DNA of 64,000 bases from Planococcus citri. Lineage: Eukaryota; Arthropoda; Insecta; Hemiptera; Pseudococcidae. The first letter of the stretch is position 1; every line of letters starts with the position of its first letter. Position numbers and translations under genes: made by a program. Below the pieces are notes generated by a model, which searched no databases, was not told where the DNA came from, and saw nothing but the letters and a program-made list of their open reading frames with translations. Location of the stretch: NCBI RefSeq assembly GCF_950023065.1, contig NC_088677.1:43974555-44038554 (forward strand), given 5' to 3'. Shown one piece after another: positions 38,494 to 51,874 of this stretch.

Positions 38494-41002
38494 AGCGATA
38501 TCGAAAATGCCAACTCCAAAATCGCAAATTTTCCGACAACTCAGCCAGTTACCTACTTTTGTAAGATGAACCCTGCATTTTTTAAGGCCCTTCCAACATG
38601 ATACCTAGGTACTTCAAAGGCGTGAAAAATTTGTGGATAATTTATACGCACTTTGCATCTGTGTAACATTCAGCTAATTTTTTATTAAGAAGTTAGGAAA
38701 ATTGAAAGATACCTATTCTTAGATTAAGAGTTTTTTGAAATTCAGAAAATATATTAAGAGAAGTTTGAAATACTTACATACTTACCTATGTATTGCCAGA
38801 GCTGAGTGAGAGCGACAATTTTTTGAGGAATTTTGTTTGAAAAAATAGTGGTTTTTAACAATTTTAAACACAACTAACAAATTGCAAAGTTCTCAGTTCA
38901 TCATTGAACATTCAAAATTGCCAAGTTTTGCCAACTTTCAAAATGATTGGAGAAGAAGTCTCCCCCCCCTGGTCGGTCATCCCTGCTCGGAATGATATCA
39001 ATGTTTGTTCAAATGCAGCGCAAAGCATTCTACTCGTATATACATACATATGTAGGTAATGTACAAAAGACCTACATTATAATGTCATTATGTAATTATT
39101 GTTAAAGAGATAGCTTTAATTTTGAACCATAATTTACTTTAAAACTCGGTAATGACCATTTTAATGCACCGTCTATTTCAAACGTTGAAAGACGTTTAAG
39201 CCTCGCTTACAGTTTTAGAAATAACCGAAAGAAAACTTACTCGCTGTGGGTATTAAAACAGCAATGCTACTTCTTTTTGAAATAACCCTCAGAACGTTAT
39301 TTTGCCCAGCGATTACAATGTTTTCACGCAATTTATAAACCTTTCTGCTTTTCGGTCGCTAACCTGAAATTGTTTCAAAGAATAAATACCGCAAATATTC
39401 AGTTAAATAAGTAAATCCGTGTGATAAAGTTTAATTGTGTGTGTAGGCGCGCGCTTTTTTTAAGCGCTTTGTTTTCTTAACTAGATCAACGGTAGATAGG
39501 AAGTTGTTAAGTCACTCGGATGTAGGATTATTGCTAATATTTATCACCCGAGGGACAATAGAGAGATTCATTTGTCTCTAAAACTCTGCACTTGCCTTTT
39601 TTAGGCTAAAGCTTCATTGGCTGAAGGATGAAGAACAAAGGTCATAAAATTTATAAGATTTATTTTTCGTATTGTTAATAGAAATACAAACAAAAATTGC
39701 GGACAGCGAACAATTGTGAATTCATTTTATTTATCAAATTGAGGCTACCAGGCCTTTTTGTTGCATACATGTATGTAAGTATATTTTTTTCAGCTAATGC
39801 TACTCAAGTAGTGAATTACCTAGTGACATGGATTTAAGGGTCTTCAGGAACATCAGGCGTCATATAATTATACCTTTGTGAAAAAACTGACTTTGTTCCC
39901 GAAAAAAATGTTCTAGTATGATTAATAACAATAAAAACACCTCATTTAAGGTAGGTACAGACCTACTTATACCAGTATTATTAATTGATTCGGTGTTACG
40001 AATTTTTTGCGTTTGGTGTGAAACAAGTTTGTGGAGAGCTGAAGAAGGGATTTTCGGAAATCAACAGGATAAAGATTTTTCATTAATTTTCTTTTAATTC
40101 TCCAATATTAAAAGTTGTACATCTTGCAAAAAATAAAGAAAAAGACAATACTTCCTTACGTAATGAAGGGAAATGTGGTTGTATTACAATTGAATCGATG
40201 AGAATTGAAAGGGATCTAACCATAAGTATGTACCTAACTACCTATGTAGATAGTCACATTTTGACAATTTTCATTTTTTCACGGATACTTGCGTACTGAT
40301 AATGAAGCACGGCGGATTGACTGGTGGCGCGGGCGTTGTCAGATTCTCGCAAACTGCCGGAAAGGTGTTGTTTGGCAACATCGCAATAGCGTGTTGAGTA
40401 TAAAAATGATATTTTTTCAACAAAAAAAATGATTTTGATACATTTTTTGGAAAATTTGCTGTAGGTAAGTATTACGAAAAAGTACCTAACAAACAACTTC
40501 AAAAACTATCATTTTTGACATTTGAACGTTTTTTGGTACCTACCATGAAAATGATCGATTTTCAAACGAATAATATCAAACTGATTTACAAAATGTTCAA
40601 TTTTTCCGAGGTGTTCTCAGTTGTGGTTAATTCGATTGGTACAACCAGCAAAAAGATGAACTTTAATGAGGCACAAAGTCCTATTCACGTCCGAGCGATA
40701 ATAGAAAAAATTTTGATGACTGAGAACTAGCAGTGGGTATGATTTTTTGCCCCGCAATTGCATTAAAAATTGTGTCTTGGGATCCTCTTTCAATAATATA
40801 AGTTAACTAAACGTGTGTTTCCCAAACGTTTTTAGTTTTTGAATAGGTACCCAAATCAATTTTTTGTGTTTCCTGGAAAATGCGAAAATGTGACTGGATC
40901 CCTTTCAGTTCTCATCGATTCAATTGATTCATCTAATGTGAGTCTATTCCTATACTTACTTGCTTACGGTGTAATTAACATGAAAAAATCTACATAAAAT
41001 AA

Positions 41003-41021
41003 TAGTGTGCTACGCACACTA
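41003..41021. repeat. 8-bp stem, 3-nt loop hairpin
   Basis: TAGTGTGC and GCACACTA flank TAC. Perfect but short, and of unknown significance. Confidence 0.6.
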
Positions 41022-44000
41022 AAAAGGAGAAGATGAAAAAAAAGCAAAAAAAACGACGTCAAAATACGTGTTACACAGCTCTTTTGACATTAAGGGCAGA
41101 GTGTTATGCAGGGAACCTATTATTCGTCTTATTTTGAGTTGAGTATGCTCTCGATAGGTACCGGATAAATATACAGATCTAAAGAAACAAAGATATTTTT
41201 ATTATTAAAGCATCTTAAAGTTCACCGAAACTGTAGTACGAGTACGTAAATTAGTCGAAAAGTGTTCAAATATGAGTAGTCGAGACCTTACACATGTTGC
41301 TGACCCCTGTTTTCCTCCATTATACTTACGATTTGTGGTAAAATCATAACTAACGTGTAGATGAAATTTCCCACCGGTATCTACCCTGTAATTATTTATG
41401 TGGCCTAATTTGCAAACACTTTCTGATAATAATTAATCCGCTCGAGTCTTTTCAATGATAAATTTTTAGCAAGGAAATTAAAATGAGTTATTAACGCTCT
41501 CCAAGCATTTGGCTAAAATTTTATTATTCAAATTAGAAAACACCGAAGAAAAATTTTTCATTTCAGAAATGCAAACCTCGAGGGTGTCAGTCAAGTAAAA
41601 ATATTCTTGTTACCATAGATTATATTATTGTTCGAGAAGACGTGATAAAAGCTCTCGCTCGTACTGATATGTGAATTTCTGTCCAAATTTCTGCGTTTTT
41701 CTCACTTACAAATACTTACCCACCTAATCGTACGTCCAACAGTTACGAAGGTTTTATTCTGGCTCATCTATAAGAGTAGATGGTTTGTTGGTTTATATTC
41801 ATCTAACGGCTGACGTTTCATTTGATACCTGGATAAAGATACGATTTCTTTATTCACGATCAGACATGTTGCTTGAAATTATTTCAAAAAATATTAATTC
41901 GTTAACTAGGTAATACGAGTGGATATACTCGATCCCAAGGAATTAAAAATCAATGTAAGATTACATACTACCATATACGTACCAATATATGTACCTCACC
42001 TTATTGTTTGTTTTTCATCTGAAAACGTAATTTCATTGTGAAACGTGTTTGACGTTTTTCTTTTTCTGAATACAGTTGAAGCAAGCCTGAATATTTTATA
42101 CCTACTAAAAATGACTATTGCGGATAATGTTTTACTTTCATCAATGCACTCGAAGCTGGAGCCAAAATTTTTCACTTCAAAGTTAGAAGTCCAAATCCCA
42201 CCATGGCCACGACCAAAGACACGTGTTTTCTTGTTCTATGTATTATGTACTTGCATTCAACATAGGTATACTTATTACTATATGATGGTAGCCGAATGCT
42301 ATACCAGATTCAGCCGAGGTAGCCGAAAGCCGAAAAGCATGCTTTTTGTTGAGAATAGTATAGTATCGAAAAAGCTGCCACTGATTTGAACGCGTTGAAT
42401 GCTTATGAAAGGGGTTCAACGCAGAACTTGGAATTGTTTTAAAACACGCAGTATCGGGCACTAAGACTTGATAAAAAGCAAATTTAAAAAGTAAAAATCT
42501 GCACATACTATACTTACTCAAAAAATCCCGTGGTGATTTGAAACGATAGGTAAGGGGGAGCTGCACCAACGAGTTCAATCAGTCTATAAGGGGAGGTGTA
42601 CCTAGCGGTTTAGATTTCACTTTTCACTCCCTCTCTCTATAACGGATGTGTGGGCTGAAGCTGAAATGGACCTTTTTTATTTAGGTGTAGTTAAAAATTA
42701 TGTGTTTTTACAGTCAAATATCCGCAATTAGGAGCATGAAAACCTCAGCTGAGATCAAAGAAGATACCCACCTATAACGTATACTCACATGTTGGTAGGT
42801 ACTTTGATGAGATAGGCACCACTGTTTATTCACATTTTTTGATTCTGTATTAAGTAGAATAATTTTTTAATGGAAGCAAATGCAACTAAGTTTACATTTT
42901 GTCATGAGATCGGCAACTGAGATGCCACTGTGCGGCGCATAAATTGATGGAATAAGAAATTGTGAATTAAAATACTAAGTAAGTAATGCTAGAATGCGAG
43001 TAAATCACGTGATTCTCACCGTATTTCACGGCTTGAGGTAATAAAAGCGGCATTATAAAGTGCCGAAGAAAAGTATTTATTCAATTTAGATAACAAAAGG
43101 GATTTTGAAGATTGAGAAATGTAAATAGAAAAGCAAAGACTGACTGAAATACGAGATAAAACCAAAGTCGATGCTTTTCCGGTACTTTAAGAAGGCTTGT
43201 TTATTAAATTTAACGCTTCCTTTTTTTTCTCGCTTCGTTTTGTAAACACTGAATGCATAAAATCCAAAGTCCATTCTACTATGATTCCGTACTAGGAATT
43301 TTTTTAATCTTCAACGGGCCATCGAAGTATCTACAGATTAAATTAGAATTTCAAAAAACCATTCGAATTTTCATTCGAGTCGACGACGAAATTGGATAAT
43401 TAACTTTGGTCGACTATTAATGAAGGTGACTTTATTCGAGTATCAGTAATTAGAAAACTTTGATTTTATGTTGAAATATTCGTGTAGGTACCTATAGGCT
43501 ATATTTAAAATGAATTTAATTCCTGGCACCCCCATTAAGTTGACAATAATTATTACAAACTTGAAATTTAACTTGTTTAGACCATTGTCGGCCTTTGCCA
43601 AACGAAATTTTACTTATTTCACGTTTAAAACTCGACTCCTATCTTCTGCCTATTCTGCCTTACGAAGGTACCCACCTATTGTTGTCAGAGATTAATGAGT
43701 TTTACTATGCAATACTTATGGTATAGGTAAAGGCGTATGGTATTTAACTAAAAACCACAATGGTCAGCGACGTGCTTAAACGTTCTTTGAAATGTAACTG
43801 CAATGTTATGCGACATGGGTTTCACGAAAAAATTTACAATTGAAAATAGCAATCTACGTAAAATGGCGCTTGCATATTTACTTATACTCGTACCTGTATT
43901 ATTACAATGAGTTGAATATTTCACGTTGAAATTCATGAAAAGGAATGTACACCGTATTGTGTAAGTACATATTGAAAGCTGAAGTTCACAAACAACGAGG

Positions 44001-45250
44001 AAAACGTGTGTTTTTGTTTTTAAAAATAATGCTGTCAGCTTTACTAATATTTTTCTTAAACAGAACGAAAGAGAAATATGGTTCAAGAGGTTTCGAGTCT
44101 TAACACATTCCAACTCGTCGCTGTATTGCTGTTTTATAAAGTTAACAAGAAAAAAAAAAAAGACTACCGTTCTTTCGGGATAGATGTTGAGTGATAAAAT
44201 TGCATTTTCATGGTAGTCACTTTACACCTGCTGCAGATTTTTAGAACAACTTTATTCTTTTGTCGGTCGTTTTTCTTTTGTTTTGCGCGTGTAAAAACTT
44301 TGATGTTGAAATGGAAGTTACAAAATTTGTACGAAATTGTAATTTCAACTTGAAGAAGTAATTTTATTGAATTGCCCGACGTAATGTTTCCTTCATTATA
44401 GGAATAGTTTCTGAAATAGATTTCCGCTTCATTTTTTTTCGATGTTGTTTTCGTGTCGAGGGGGGGCAGTTGAATTTGTTTCACTGTGACTCATTTCTTT
44501 TCGCAATACTACCATTTCTAAATAGGCCAACATAGAAGATTTTATCGCCGTGTTGTTTTACAGCGAGAAGGAAATTTTTGTTTATATTCGGCCATTATTT
44601 TCTGTTTTTTATTCGACCTCTGGAATCATGACTAGCGTCGAAACAAACACGAATAAAATCTAAATCTATCACTTGTGTTTAAATAGCATCGCTCTAATAT
44701 CGAAGTTCTCGAGTTCATTGAAGCTCCATCTTTCGTACTAATCTGTTGTCACTATTGTTTGTTAGAAAGTATAGGTACTTCAGCACAGATACGTACTTCA
44801 TGTTGACTCATTTTGAAACACAGCACCAAGTTTAAACTTGGAAAAAATATCTGTAAAACAACTCGATGTTGTCCACGATTTAAAGCAACATATCAGAGCT
44901 CTCTATGCCTGAATGATCTGTTGAAATGAACGCATATACATCTTAGGTTTATCGTATTTCAAAATCATGATATATTTTTAATGAAAAGGGGTAGGTAGCA
45001 AATAGTTGATGGGATTCTTTTTTAATCATAATGAAGAGGGCGCCAAACAATCATAATTCACCCGTTTGCACTTTCTACGCAAATGTTCGCGAAGAAAATC
45101 GAGATTTAAAGATAACAATCTCAAGTTTACGAATAAATAACAGATATATTTCAACGTTTATGAGTTGTTTTCTCCGATTTTGGTATTTTATTGTCGTAGA
45201 AATCGCTTCGAAATTGCGAATTCATTCACACTTCGTTGAATAGGTAATTG

Positions 45251-45280
<30 letters not shown>
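45251..45280. repeat. A30 tract
   Basis: Thirty consecutive A. It begins seven bases after the stop of a 70-codon plus-strand open frame (45031-45243) that I do not recognise. A retroposed 3' end is possible, but no target duplication was identified. Confidence 0.9.
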
Positions 45281-45281
<1 letters not shown>

Positions 45282-46314
45282 ACCAACCGATCAATAAAAA
45301 CAGTAGGTACATAGAGAGATACTTACACATGACTTGGAAAATATCAACATAAAAATACATTTTACGGTCTATAATTCCAAATTCGAAGGAATGAACTCTT
45401 TAAAACATGCCCAGCTCTGGCATTATAAAATTTTCATCGCGTGATATCCATGTAACACAGCAGTTTCTACATCGAGTATTACCGAATAACCTGGAAATAC
45501 AGCCAACTATAAACATTAAAACACCGTAGAGATTTTAAATTGGCCTTCAAGCACTTGTAAAATGGTAAACATTCGTGAAAAATTAACCGTTTTATTTTTG
45601 AAAAATTTACCACGTCCAGCGTATCATGTTCGCAGATATTACCGCGAGATGTTCGTTTCAAAGGTTGTTTTAAAATGACACGTTGATCGGATTCCTTTCG
45701 TTGAAACGTGTTGAGCATTTAAAAATAATATCAAAACTTGAAATTTTTATTCAAGTTTCATTTGTAAATACGCGTGATAAAGGAATAAGTTGGAAAATGT
45801 TCTACGTAGAAAGAAATCTACAATACTGGATCAATTTACAAAATGAAGACAGTTTGGTTGTTAGTCGGATAGTTATATCCATGCATGTCAACTTGTAACT
45901 TGATACAATTTATAAAAATTTCTAATAAAAACTGAGCGTGAAAGGAATGTTTGAGAGCATTTTTTGTCGGTACAAATTTTACGCTCATATATTATTAGTT
46001 TCGTCGTAAAAATAAATCATAAATGACGAGACATCGTTTTTACTCGCCCTTCATTTTCTGATATTTTTTATTTCCCTAAAAATAAACATATAGTAAATCG
46101 GTAATGAGCTTTTGAAATTATACAAATTTCAGATAATATATCCTCGTCCTTTTCTGTGTAATTAAGAAGTTGGAATAAATTTTAATCATCAATTTTGAAT
46201 CTACTAGTTCATAAAATTCGTTGGAAATTACGAGGCTCCTCCCGCCACGCCGCGCCCTGAAGGTTGAAGCGAGAATGACGGTGGTTATTTCCCTCGACCA
46301 TCGAAGTGGAATTT

Positions 46315-46334
46315 AAAAAAAAAAAAAAAAAAAA
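46315..46334. repeat. A20 tract
   Basis: Twenty consecutive A next to a short GC-richer block (46240-46310). No other retroposon hallmark seen. Confidence 0.85.
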
Positions 46335-46835
46335 TTAGCAAAATCAGAATAATATGACTCAATTTTTGTTCATGTTGATTGAGGAATAAATAAATCGCAG
46401 GAAAAGATCGCTAGCGTATTTACGGCAAACTGGTTATGCAATTCTATTAACGCCTATAAAATAATGCCGGAAAGCGAGATTTGAAGACGAGACAGTATCG
46501 CGGGGTTATGTTGGCCGAGTACGATTTTGATTCAGAATGGTCACTTTTTACGTTTTGGATTGAAAGTTGAACTCTCTAAATGAACATTTTCAATGAGAAG
46601 AGACATCCACCTCCGGCCACCATTTGGATGTTTTTGTGTAGGTACTGAATACGAATATGATCTTATTACTCGTATTTTTGAGATTCAACTTTTATTACTA
46701 ACCTATACTACCCTATCCCTCCAGTAGGTATCCTTTCTATTTGCGCCAATGCTTTAATAGAAAAAAAAATGAAGAGCCTTGACAAATACACATAGTAGTA
46801 AGTAGGCCTATTTTTAATGGACGGTTGGACGCTTA

Positions 46836-48007
46836 GGGTAAATGTGCCTAAGTTTGCGCACCTAATTTTCAAACAGCCACTACTTTTTATGAAAAGCAGC
46901 TAGAATATTGAAATTTGTACAGAAGGTTCCTCAAACATTTGGCTATGATTTGCCCCAGAAATCAAATTTTTAATCGATTTAGTTTTTGATATTTTGACCA
47001 AAAACCAAAAAAAGTCAAATGCGCAAACTTAGGCATATGCCCAGGCGCGGACTGGCCCTAGCGGGATACCGGGAGTTTCCCGGTGGGCCCCTCCAAAAAA
47101 ATGAAAAAAATGGGCCCTTGGGGTAGACGATGGGCCCTCGCTAGGGAAAATTTAAGATAAAACATGCAAAGTTGGACTTTTTCTGTTTTTTGAACCACTT
47201 TTTTCGAAAAATTTTCGCTCTCGCTTCGCTCGGGCAAAATCAAAACTCGTTTATCTGAGATTTCCCGGTGGGCCCCCTTTCGACCCAGTCCGCGCCTGCA
47301 TATGCCTTCCTAAGATTGCGCATTCACCTTCTCAAGATTGTGCACCAGTGAAAAACATAGAAATTCGTCAATATTGTTTAATTAATGATGAAAGCAAACA
47401 AAATGTGTCACACGAACGTGCATTTGAAACTTCTGAGTGAACCACACTGGAAATGCGCTCATATCTGGTATTTCCAGCATTACACCCATTTCTCCCTAGC
47501 TTTTGACAAGGAGTAAACTCGATATACGTGTATAAGGTGTCATTTCATTCAAATAAATTGGATTCTTAATGATAATTTTGAAAAGTATCATTATTAGTCT
47601 TAGAAAAGTAGCAAAAAATAAAAATCGCAATCTTAGGCACAGGGGTGTTTTTTTAAGAAATTGAAAAATTGAAACCTAATTAAAGCAGAAAGTACTTGAA
47701 ATATGTGCTTGATATAATCCCCAGACAATGACGAATCTAAAAATAGCTTATTTAGATTTCTACTGCCATTTCCATAAAAATTATCACAAGCGACTTTTAT
47801 TGGAAAAGTTATAAAAAAATTAGAAAAAAAAAGTTTTTCGCTTGTCATTTCGCGACACTTGGTGCTACCATCACCAAAAAACGTGAAGTGTGGTCATTTT
47901 GATTCTTCTTTCAAGTAAAGGCGGTATCAATGTTGTAACTCTCACTGGTTCTGAGAAATCGTTACTGCGCAATCTTAGGAAGCGCGCAAACTTAGGCACA
48001 TTTACCC
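46836..48007. mobile_element. TA-flanked inverted-repeat element with internal motif array, interrupted by a hAT MITE
   Basis: The ends GGGTAAATGTGCCTAAGTTT and its inverse match perfectly over 24 bp (through GCGC) and are flanked by TA on both sides (46834-46835, 48008-48009). The length is 1,172 bp, or about 907 bp once the inserted 257-bp element and one copy of its 8-bp duplication are discounted. The motif GCGCAA-N-CTTAGG recurs in both orientations near 46855, 47020, 47310, 47625 and 47970-47998, looking like subterminal protein-binding sites. TA duplication and end structure suggest a Tc1/mariner-like or similar non-autonomous element. No transposase frame is present. Confidence 0.85.
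47042..47298. mobile_element. hAT-type MITE with perfect 8-bp target duplication
   Basis: The ends CAGGCGCGGACTGG and CCAGTCCGCGCCTG are perfect 14-bp inverted repeats. The duplication CATATGCC is present on both sides (47034-47041 and 47299-47306). Inner matching segments TTTCCCGGTGGGCCC occur on both flanks, in direct orientation. The 8-bp duplication and CAG...CTG ends are the signature of hAT elements. It inserted into the element 46836-48007 and is therefore younger. The small frame at 47058-47243 is not a gene. Confidence 0.95.
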
Positions 48008-48009
48008 TA

Positions 48010-51000
48010 CAGGCTTACGTAGAATATGATTTAATTTTTTCTTGCTGGTTTCTCTTCCCCTAATCGCGGGTATCTCTGATGCCGTGAATCGAAACCGAAA
48101 AAACAATCCTCTCTTTTACCAATACAAATTAATAGATATTCCTACAAAGGTAGACACAAATATTTAGTATCTAGCCTACATACTGGAGAAATTGTCCACT
48201 TTTTTCTTTGAAAATTCCTTATTATGTATGTAATAGTATGTACTAAGTCGGACAAAATTACACGAGTATATATTTTGTGAATGCACCTTCATAAGTGTAT
48301 CAGGCTCCTTACTTAATTCGTTCAAAGTGAACTCGAAGCATGAATTTATCTATTCTATTGTACATATGCTGGTAGATTATTTGCCGATGAATGAAAATTT
48401 CGTAGTTGTTATTACGATGGGATGAAATTCAATATGTATTTTGATGTTGGAAAATATCATTTCAAATGTCGGAATTTCGCGAACGGAAATTCATCAACGT
48501 TAAAGTCTAACCATACATATAAAATTTTCAGAGGATATAGGCTTAGAGCTTCCGAAGATGGAAATATCACTCCAATTAATTCTCGAACCATAACATTCCT
48601 CTTTAAATTAACGAAACGAACGAAACTTGAAATTCGGAAAATAGTTACGCAGCCTACATGTACATGTCTATACTTGAAGTATATTTGGTTATAGCTGGTT
48701 TAATAAGCGTTTTCTCAAAATAGAGCAAACTTACCACTTACCAACTCGAACTTTTCATTTAATTTTTTATCGTTGAAAATATTCCGGCTGAATAAATTAA
48801 AAATTGTTACTTGATTTTAGCGATGACGCCCAACTTTTCAAATATACGAGTACCTATAGGTACCTATTTTGTTTGAAGCCTCATCCAAATGCATAACATA
48901 ATTGGTTGCGTTGCATAAATATCGTTTTAAATCACATTTTTGAGTAAAGTATTGGGGTGAAGTATCAATGAATATAAAAACAATGAAACTAAAGAAGCCG
49001 GAATGGGTTGGACGTGGTAACATTGGCGGACCCGATCGCGATCGAGACGATTGAAAACAGGGTGCACTATTACTCATATAACTCTCACTTGTATGATACA
49101 TAAGTATGTATAATCTGTCTATATTATACCTATTAACACGTATAGACAAAGTTTTTACAGAAATGGTAAACATTCTCTTATCGTCGATGAAATGTTTTGA
49201 CAATAGCTAGCTATAGAAACACAACGATATAATAAGATCTTTAATTTTACATTCAAGTAGATTTTTGATGAATAATATTTTTAGATACATACATATGTAT
49301 GTACTTTGTTTGCTATTATTTTTGATGTGGGTATCTGCGCATAACAGACGCTCACCCATAGGCATAAGTTCCTACCTATACTTTGTACTCGTATGTGTGT
49401 TAAGAGTAGTACAAATCTGCATACTTACTTACATTTTATGTACCATTAAAAAATATGCATCGTGACCTTGATAAAGAGAAAATTGCTTTAAACGTAGGTA
49501 GGTACCTACTACCTATTGTTATAAAGCTATGCTACGATACGACGCATTGGACCATATTATGAATTTTTTGAAACATAAAAATGCACAGAACTCTAGGATT
49601 TACGCTGATACTAGGTCGTTGAACGTGAAAAATTTAGTATATTTCCCAATACATATTTAAAAGTTGGAAAACTTTCGACTACAATAAACTTGTATGTTTG
49701 TCTTTAATCGTACTACGTGAGCCTGATAAAATGTATCAGTATTATTTTTTCCTTAAAATTGAAATGTTTTACTGTCACTGCAACTATAAAAAAAAAAAGT
49801 TCGTTCTAAAATGAAAACTAGCTGAAATTTTTAGAAATAAAACTTTAATGACGACAATTTTCCAGAATTACATATCAGTTGGGAAATTGTTTTGAAAATT
49901 TTACGATCAAATTATCATCAATTTAATAAACAAAATATTATTACCGACATGATTTTCAATAAAATTTTCAAAAATATATTTATCTGCGACCTGTGACAAT
50001 GTGACCGACCATATAGATCAACAAAATCCCATAAATTTTCTTCAAGTTCTTTCAGTTAAGATTTCTCAAATAGCAAAACTGTGTGGTGTGATTTACGAGT
50101 AGTTTTGTGAGCACGATACAGAAAATGTTTTATAGGTACTAGGTGACTACACAGAGTTCTTTATGTAGGGTATTGAAATGATTACTTTTACGATGCATGA
50201 TGTATGAAATGCAATTGAATTTTTCCCGAGGGGTATTTAGAAGGAAAAAATTTGTATGGGATTTGTAATTCTTAAAAGAGTTGTGTAGGTATTTGTCAAG
50301 GTCAAGATATCTGACTTCCATGTTTAACGACTTGAAAATTTGATATATTTTTGTTTTTCATTTTCAGATTTCGGTCGTGTTTGCCAAACCCATCTTAAAA
50401 AATCATCAATGAAGTGTTCAACATCGTAAATGGTGAGTAAATTTTTAACTACATAGTACATACATACCATAAATTTCTCAAGAGCAGTTTCAAGTTCATC
50501 AATTTTTAAATAGCGATTAGGTGCATAGGTAAGTACTACATACATATAGTCACCAACGCCTCTGGCAGTCGAAAGACTTGATTGAATTTTGATCGATTAC
50601 CGCACCAAAACGAAAAGGATGCCTTCTGGAGATGCATATCTAATTTAATATGCTACCCACCTCAAGCCACGTAGGAAAAAAACTGAATTTTTCTATCTAG
50701 GTACCCGTACTGTTAGAATGGAAGTAAAAAATCAGTCAAGCAAAGCAAGACTGTTTTTTATACGGTCATTTTAAGAGTTTGATATTATTTCAAATTATAG
50801 AAATCTTGAGCCCAAAACCATTTCTATTTCTATGTAATTGATTACCTGATAAATGTGTCAAGAAATTGAGACATATTTATTTATGAATTCGCAAAAAATA
50901 AATGTCAGATGATTTCGACCAAATTCAATAGAGATCTTCATTTCGAGTCGAAAGACACCCAGAAATTTTTTTTGCTCCAGAGGTGCCACTGAAGGGGTGA

Positions 51001-51716
51001 TGTGGGTCCTCAAAGAGGGGGTATTTTCGAGAAAAAAATCGTGGTTTCTCAGCACTAGTCCCTACCTCACCTGTTTTGAAAAAAATGGTCCAGTTCAAAC
51101 AGATAGAATTTGAGATTCTTCTCGTCGACCTAGGTCACTGCCATCAAAATCCAAGGCCCATTTCAATGCTCTACTGAGTGGTTGAAATTTGCAAATCGCT
51201 CATTTTTGGGTAAATCCGTGTTTTGAAAAAGTTTTCTTCTCAAATATTTCGCGTCGCCGAATATGGCAAAACATCAAGAACATTCGCAACAATTAAATAT
51301 CGAGAGATATTGTTTCTGAAACTGAAAAAATATTTTTGCAGTTCATTTTTACTGTACATACGTTCTTAAATGTACCCATTGCCAAAAGTTTGTACAAACG
51401 ATAACTCGAGTTTCGAGTAATAGGTACATAATTCATCAAATGGTTTTTGGAGTCTTCAGTACCTACCTACCAGTTTGGGTGATATTTCTGACGTTTCCAC
51501 CATAATGAAAAGGTGTCTACGAATTTCAGAAAAATCGATAATTACATATTGTATTAAAAAATACATATAGAATTTTCATTTTTCTTTCTTTTTTTTTAAA
51601 TAAGAGAAAACATAAAAACGAAAAATTTAATGCATTGAAGTTACATCTCTGTTTTGAACGTTTTCTGAGACAAGTAGATTTTGTTTGTGAGATTGAATCA
51701 TTTGAATACTTACCTG
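48010..51716. other. Non-coding stretch
   Basis: AT-rich. The 121-aa minus frame at 48838-49203 has no recognisable motif. GGTACC words cluster near 48845-48865 and 49495-49515. No element or RNA gene recognised. Confidence 0.45.
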
Positions 51717-51874
51717 CAGGGTGCCCAATAATATTGGGTATAGCTAGCGAGAGTTTTTGTGAAGAAATATGGGTTTGCAACGCTGCGCTATGTATATCAA
51801 AACACATTGATCCATGTGATGGTCACTCACGTAAAATTCTCACCAGCATATGACCAATATTATTGGGGACCCTG
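51717..51874. mobile_element. MITE, 158 bp, CAGGGTGCCCAATAATATTG ends
   Basis: The left 21 bases and the inverse of the right 21 bases differ at one position (CAGGGTG against CAGGGTC). The resemblance continues inward (TATAGCTAGCGAGAG against TATGCTGGTGAGAA), so the whole element can fold into one long hairpin. No clear target duplication. The small frames at 51635-51971 cross it and are not genes. Confidence 0.85.

Larger units (their letters stand above)
31636..46833. other. Non-coding stretch, 15 kb
   Basis: No recognisable exon. The longest frames, 43748-44113 (minus, 121 aa), 42045-42389 (plus, 114 aa) and 42243-42578 (minus, 111 aa), have no family motif, and the last two overlap each other in antisense. 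A relatively GC-rich block near 40310-40400 stands out. Contains a GATA-type microsatellite (35521), G runs and two A runs (45251, 46315), listed separately or in findings. Confidence 0.45.

Noticed and set aside
38478..38975. Possible inverted-repeat element bounded by G and C runs
   Set aside because: Outside the homopolymers the ends barely match, and no duplication was seen.
43748..44113. 121-aa minus-strand frame, among the longest in the desert
   Set aside because: Composition is typical of random AT-rich translation, with no motif and no clear splice context.
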